DNA of 6,440 bases from Candidatus Tayloriibacteriota bacterium (lineage in GTDB: Bacteria; Patescibacteriota; Minisyncoccia; Phycocordibacterales; JARIHA01): the NCBI GenBank assembly GCA_029288475.1, contig JARIHA010000161.1, forward strand, positions 1 through 6,440. Reading direction: 5' to 3'. Numbering within the stretch: position 1 is the first letter of the stretch; every line of letters starts with the position of its first letter. Made by a program: the position numbers and the translations under genes. Shown piece after piece: positions 4,612-6,440 of this stretch. The notes below the pieces were generated by a model. The model was not told the DNA's origin and searched no databases. It worked only from the letters and a program-made list of their open reading frames with translations.

Positions 4612-6438
4612 GTGGCTGCAAAATATCTTTTGCCTGCCATTTCAGGTCTTCAAATTTCAGTGAAAGAAAAATTCATACAATTGTTTAACAAGCGATATTC
4701 CGTGCCAAAAACAGAAGCACTGGAAACAGCAGCGAAATCTTTTACTCCGATCGAAAGAGTCGTCCTCTACGTTTTTGGAGCTATTTTCATACTTTGTGCA
4801 TTCATTCTTCTCCTTTCAGTAAATAACACATTTTTGGTTCAAGTACCTCAGCAAGGAGGCACTCTGACCGAAGGAATCGTTGGTATACCTCATTTTATTA
4901 ATCCTCTCTTCGCCGTAACCGACGGTGAAAAAGATCTTTCTTCTCTTCTTTATTCTGGACTCATGAAACCAGGCCCGAACGGCGGATTGATCCCTGACCT
5001 CGCAAAGGATTACACTGTTTCAGATGACGGAAGAATTTATACTTTCACCATCAAAGACAATGCATTTTTTCATAACGGAGATCCTGTAACAGCCGACGAC
5101 GTAGACTTTACGATCAAAAAAGCCACTGACCCAACACTAAAAAGCCCCCGACGAGCAAACTGGGAAGGCGTGGCAGTAAAAGTACTCGGCCCAAAGCAGA
5201 TTCAGTTTACCTTGAGCCAGCCTTACGCTCCATTTCTTCAAAGTACTACTCTTGGTATTTTGCCAAAGCATATCTGGCAAAATATCAATGATGATCAATT
5301 TAGTCAGCTTATTGAACTTACCGGAAGCGGACCTTACAAGCTTGATTCTATTGCTCGAGATTCAAGCGGCATTCCACTTTCTTATACCTTAACTGCTTTC
5401 AATGAATACACTCTTGGTGCGCCTTATATAGAGACATTGCTCTTTAAATTTTATTCTACCGAGCAAGCGGCACTTGATGCATACAAAAACGGCGCCATCG
5501 AAAGCATGGGCAGTCTTTCTCCAGAGAACGTTCAGTCACTTGCAGTAAAAAACTCAACCATCGAACACTCTCCTCTTCCTCGACTTTTTGGACTCTTTTT
5601 CAATCAGAACCAGGCACCTGTTTTTACCAATCAGGAAGTCAGGTCAGCATTAAATATGGTAGTGGACAAAGATGCTATTATCAATAAAGTATTAAGTGGT
5701 TACGGACAAGCAATAAACGGCGCTCTCCCAAGCGGAGTTCTTAGTGATTCTTATTCACCAAAGATGGCTACTGCCGATGTGTTTAGTACCAGCACTTCTA
5801 CCACTCCACAATCACTCAATGTAGAAGCAGCAAAAAAACTTCTTGCAAAAAATGGCTGGACCACAAACTCCAGCGGCATTCTAGAAAAGAAAGTCGGCAA
5901 AACTACCACCCAGCTCGTCTTCTCTATTTATACATCCAACACTCCCGAACTTCTTGAAACGGCAAACATCGTCAAGGAAGAATGGGAAAGTATCGGTGCA
6001 AAAGTAACGATAAAGAGTTTCGAACTAGGAGACCTCAATGAAATAGTGCTTCGACCAAGAAAATATGACGTGCTCTTGTTTGGAGAAGTGGTGGGTGCAG
6101 ATCTAGACCTTTACTCATTCTGGGATTCATCACAGCGAAACGACCCAGGCCTCAACATCTCACTCTATGCAAACAGCAAGGTAGACAAGATCGTTGAACA
6201 GTTACGCACCACTATTGATCCCACCCTTCGCACACAACTTCTTCAAAATTTCCAAACTGCATTTAATCAAGACATTCCCGCAATATACATCTACTCTCCA
6301 GACTTCATTTATATTGTACCGAAGAAGATTCAGAATTTTGAGATGAACGAGCTAAACAATCCTTCGGAAAGGTTCGCCCGCATCAATGAATGGTATATAA
6401 ACACGGAGAGAATTTGGAAAATATTTGTAAAAAATTAA
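4612..6438 (+). CDS. Membrane-anchored oligopeptide-type ABC solute-binding protein (SBP_bac_5)
   Basis: Extracytoplasmic solute-binding protein of the family that delivers peptides or similar ligands to Opp/Dpp-type ABC importers. Seen in 608 residues: a cytosolic N-terminal part (about 1-48), one membrane segment (about 49-70), then the binding fold from about 82 on, with GGTLTEGIVG (82-91), NPLF (97-100), LLYSGLMKP (112-120), PDLAKDYTVSDDG (128-140), FHNGDPVTADDV (153-164), ILPKHIW (216-222), GSGPYKL (238-244), the EVRSALNMVVDKDAI block (342-356), and a C-terminal WYINTERIWKIF (594-605). A Ser/Thr-rich stretch (392-398) marks a likely surface loop. There is no lipobox; the anchor looks like an uncleaved signal-anchor. 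The GTG at 4612 is the longest start, with no Shine-Dalgarno; a GTG at 4660 (MKEKFIQ) is a plausible alternative. No permease or ATPase gene is in the window, so the ligand cannot be assigned. Probably cotranscribed with secG. Confidence 0.9.
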   Translation: MAAKYLLPAISGLQISVKEKFIQLFNKRYSVPKTEALETAAKSFTPIERVVLYVFGAIFILCAFILLLSVNNTFLVQVPQQGGTLTEGIVGIPHFINPLFAVTDGEKDLSSLLYSGLMKPGPNGGLIPDLAKDYTVSDDGRIYTFTIKDNAFFHNGDPVTADDVDFTIKKATDPTLKSPRRANWEGVAVKVLGPKQIQFTLSQPYAPFLQSTTLGILPKHIWQNINDDQFSQLIELTGSGPYKLDSIARDSSGIPLSYTLTAFNEYTLGAPYIETLLFKFYSTEQAALDAYKNGAIESMGSLSPENVQSLAVKNSTIEHSPLPRLFGLFFNQNQAPVFTNQEVRSALNMVVDKDAIINKVLSGYGQAINGALPSGVLSDSYSPKMATADVFSTSTSTTPQSLNVEAAKKLLAKNGWTTNSSGILEKKVGKTTTQLVFSIYTSNTPELLETANIVKEEWESIGAKVTIKSFELGDLNEIVLRPRKYDVLLFGEVVGADLDLYSFWDSSQRNDPGLNISLYANSKVDKIVEQLRTTIDPTLRTQLLQNFQTAFNQDIPAIYIYSPDFIYIVPKKIQNFEMNELNNPSERFARINEWYINTERIWKIFVKN

Positions 6439-6440
6439 TC

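Noticed and set aside
25..6438. A novel defence, mobile or CRISPR-like system
   Set aside because: All coding space is accounted for by conserved housekeeping or envelope families; there are no direct-repeat arrays, recombinases, terminal inverted repeats or toxin-antitoxin-like small gene pairs.

Overview
The window looks like a piece of a Patescibacteria (Candidate Phyla Radiation) chromosome, most likely of the Parcubacteria group. This is inferred from the style of the proteins (an HtpX/LemA pair, a stand-alone GerMN-domain protein, a GroEL with a short Gly/Met tail, and SecG followed by a membrane-anchored oligopeptide-binding protein), from the tight packing, and from the near absence of Shine-Dalgarno sequences. 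It is not proven by any marker gene in the window. All seven genes use TAA or TAG as stop and none uses TGA; all read through under the standard bacterial code.

Layout. Bases 1-24 lie downstream of htpX and hold nothing I can recognise. Bases 25-2107 carry three minus-strand genes, transcribed in the order GerMN-domain protein, lemA, htpX. They appear to start from an extended -10 promoter at about 2117-2125. Bases 2108-2241 hold that promoter and a rho-independent terminator (2171-2195) that closes the next unit upstream. Bases 2242-4259 carry the chaperonin operon groES-groEL, also on the minus strand. Bases 4260-4342 are a compact divergent promoter region. It has no CIRCE element but does contain an imperfect inverted repeat and a repeated TATACCC word. 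Bases 4343-6438 carry plus-strand secG and a 608-residue solute-binding protein of the SBP_bac_5 family. There is no gene-free stretch over 300 bases, and I see no RNA gene, CRISPR array, insertion sequence or attachment site.

How the genes fit together. The region is centred on proteostasis and the cell envelope. GroES/GroEL folds cytosolic proteins. HtpX is a membrane zinc protease for damaged membrane proteins, and LemA is its frequent genomic partner. SecG is the small accessory subunit of the SecYEG translocon. The GerMN protein and the solute-binding protein are both predicted to be single-pass, membrane-anchored extracytoplasmic proteins that would depend on that translocon. Most of the content is housekeeping. 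The points most worth a second look are the divergent control region, the possible leaderless starts, and the GerMN-lemA-htpX unit.
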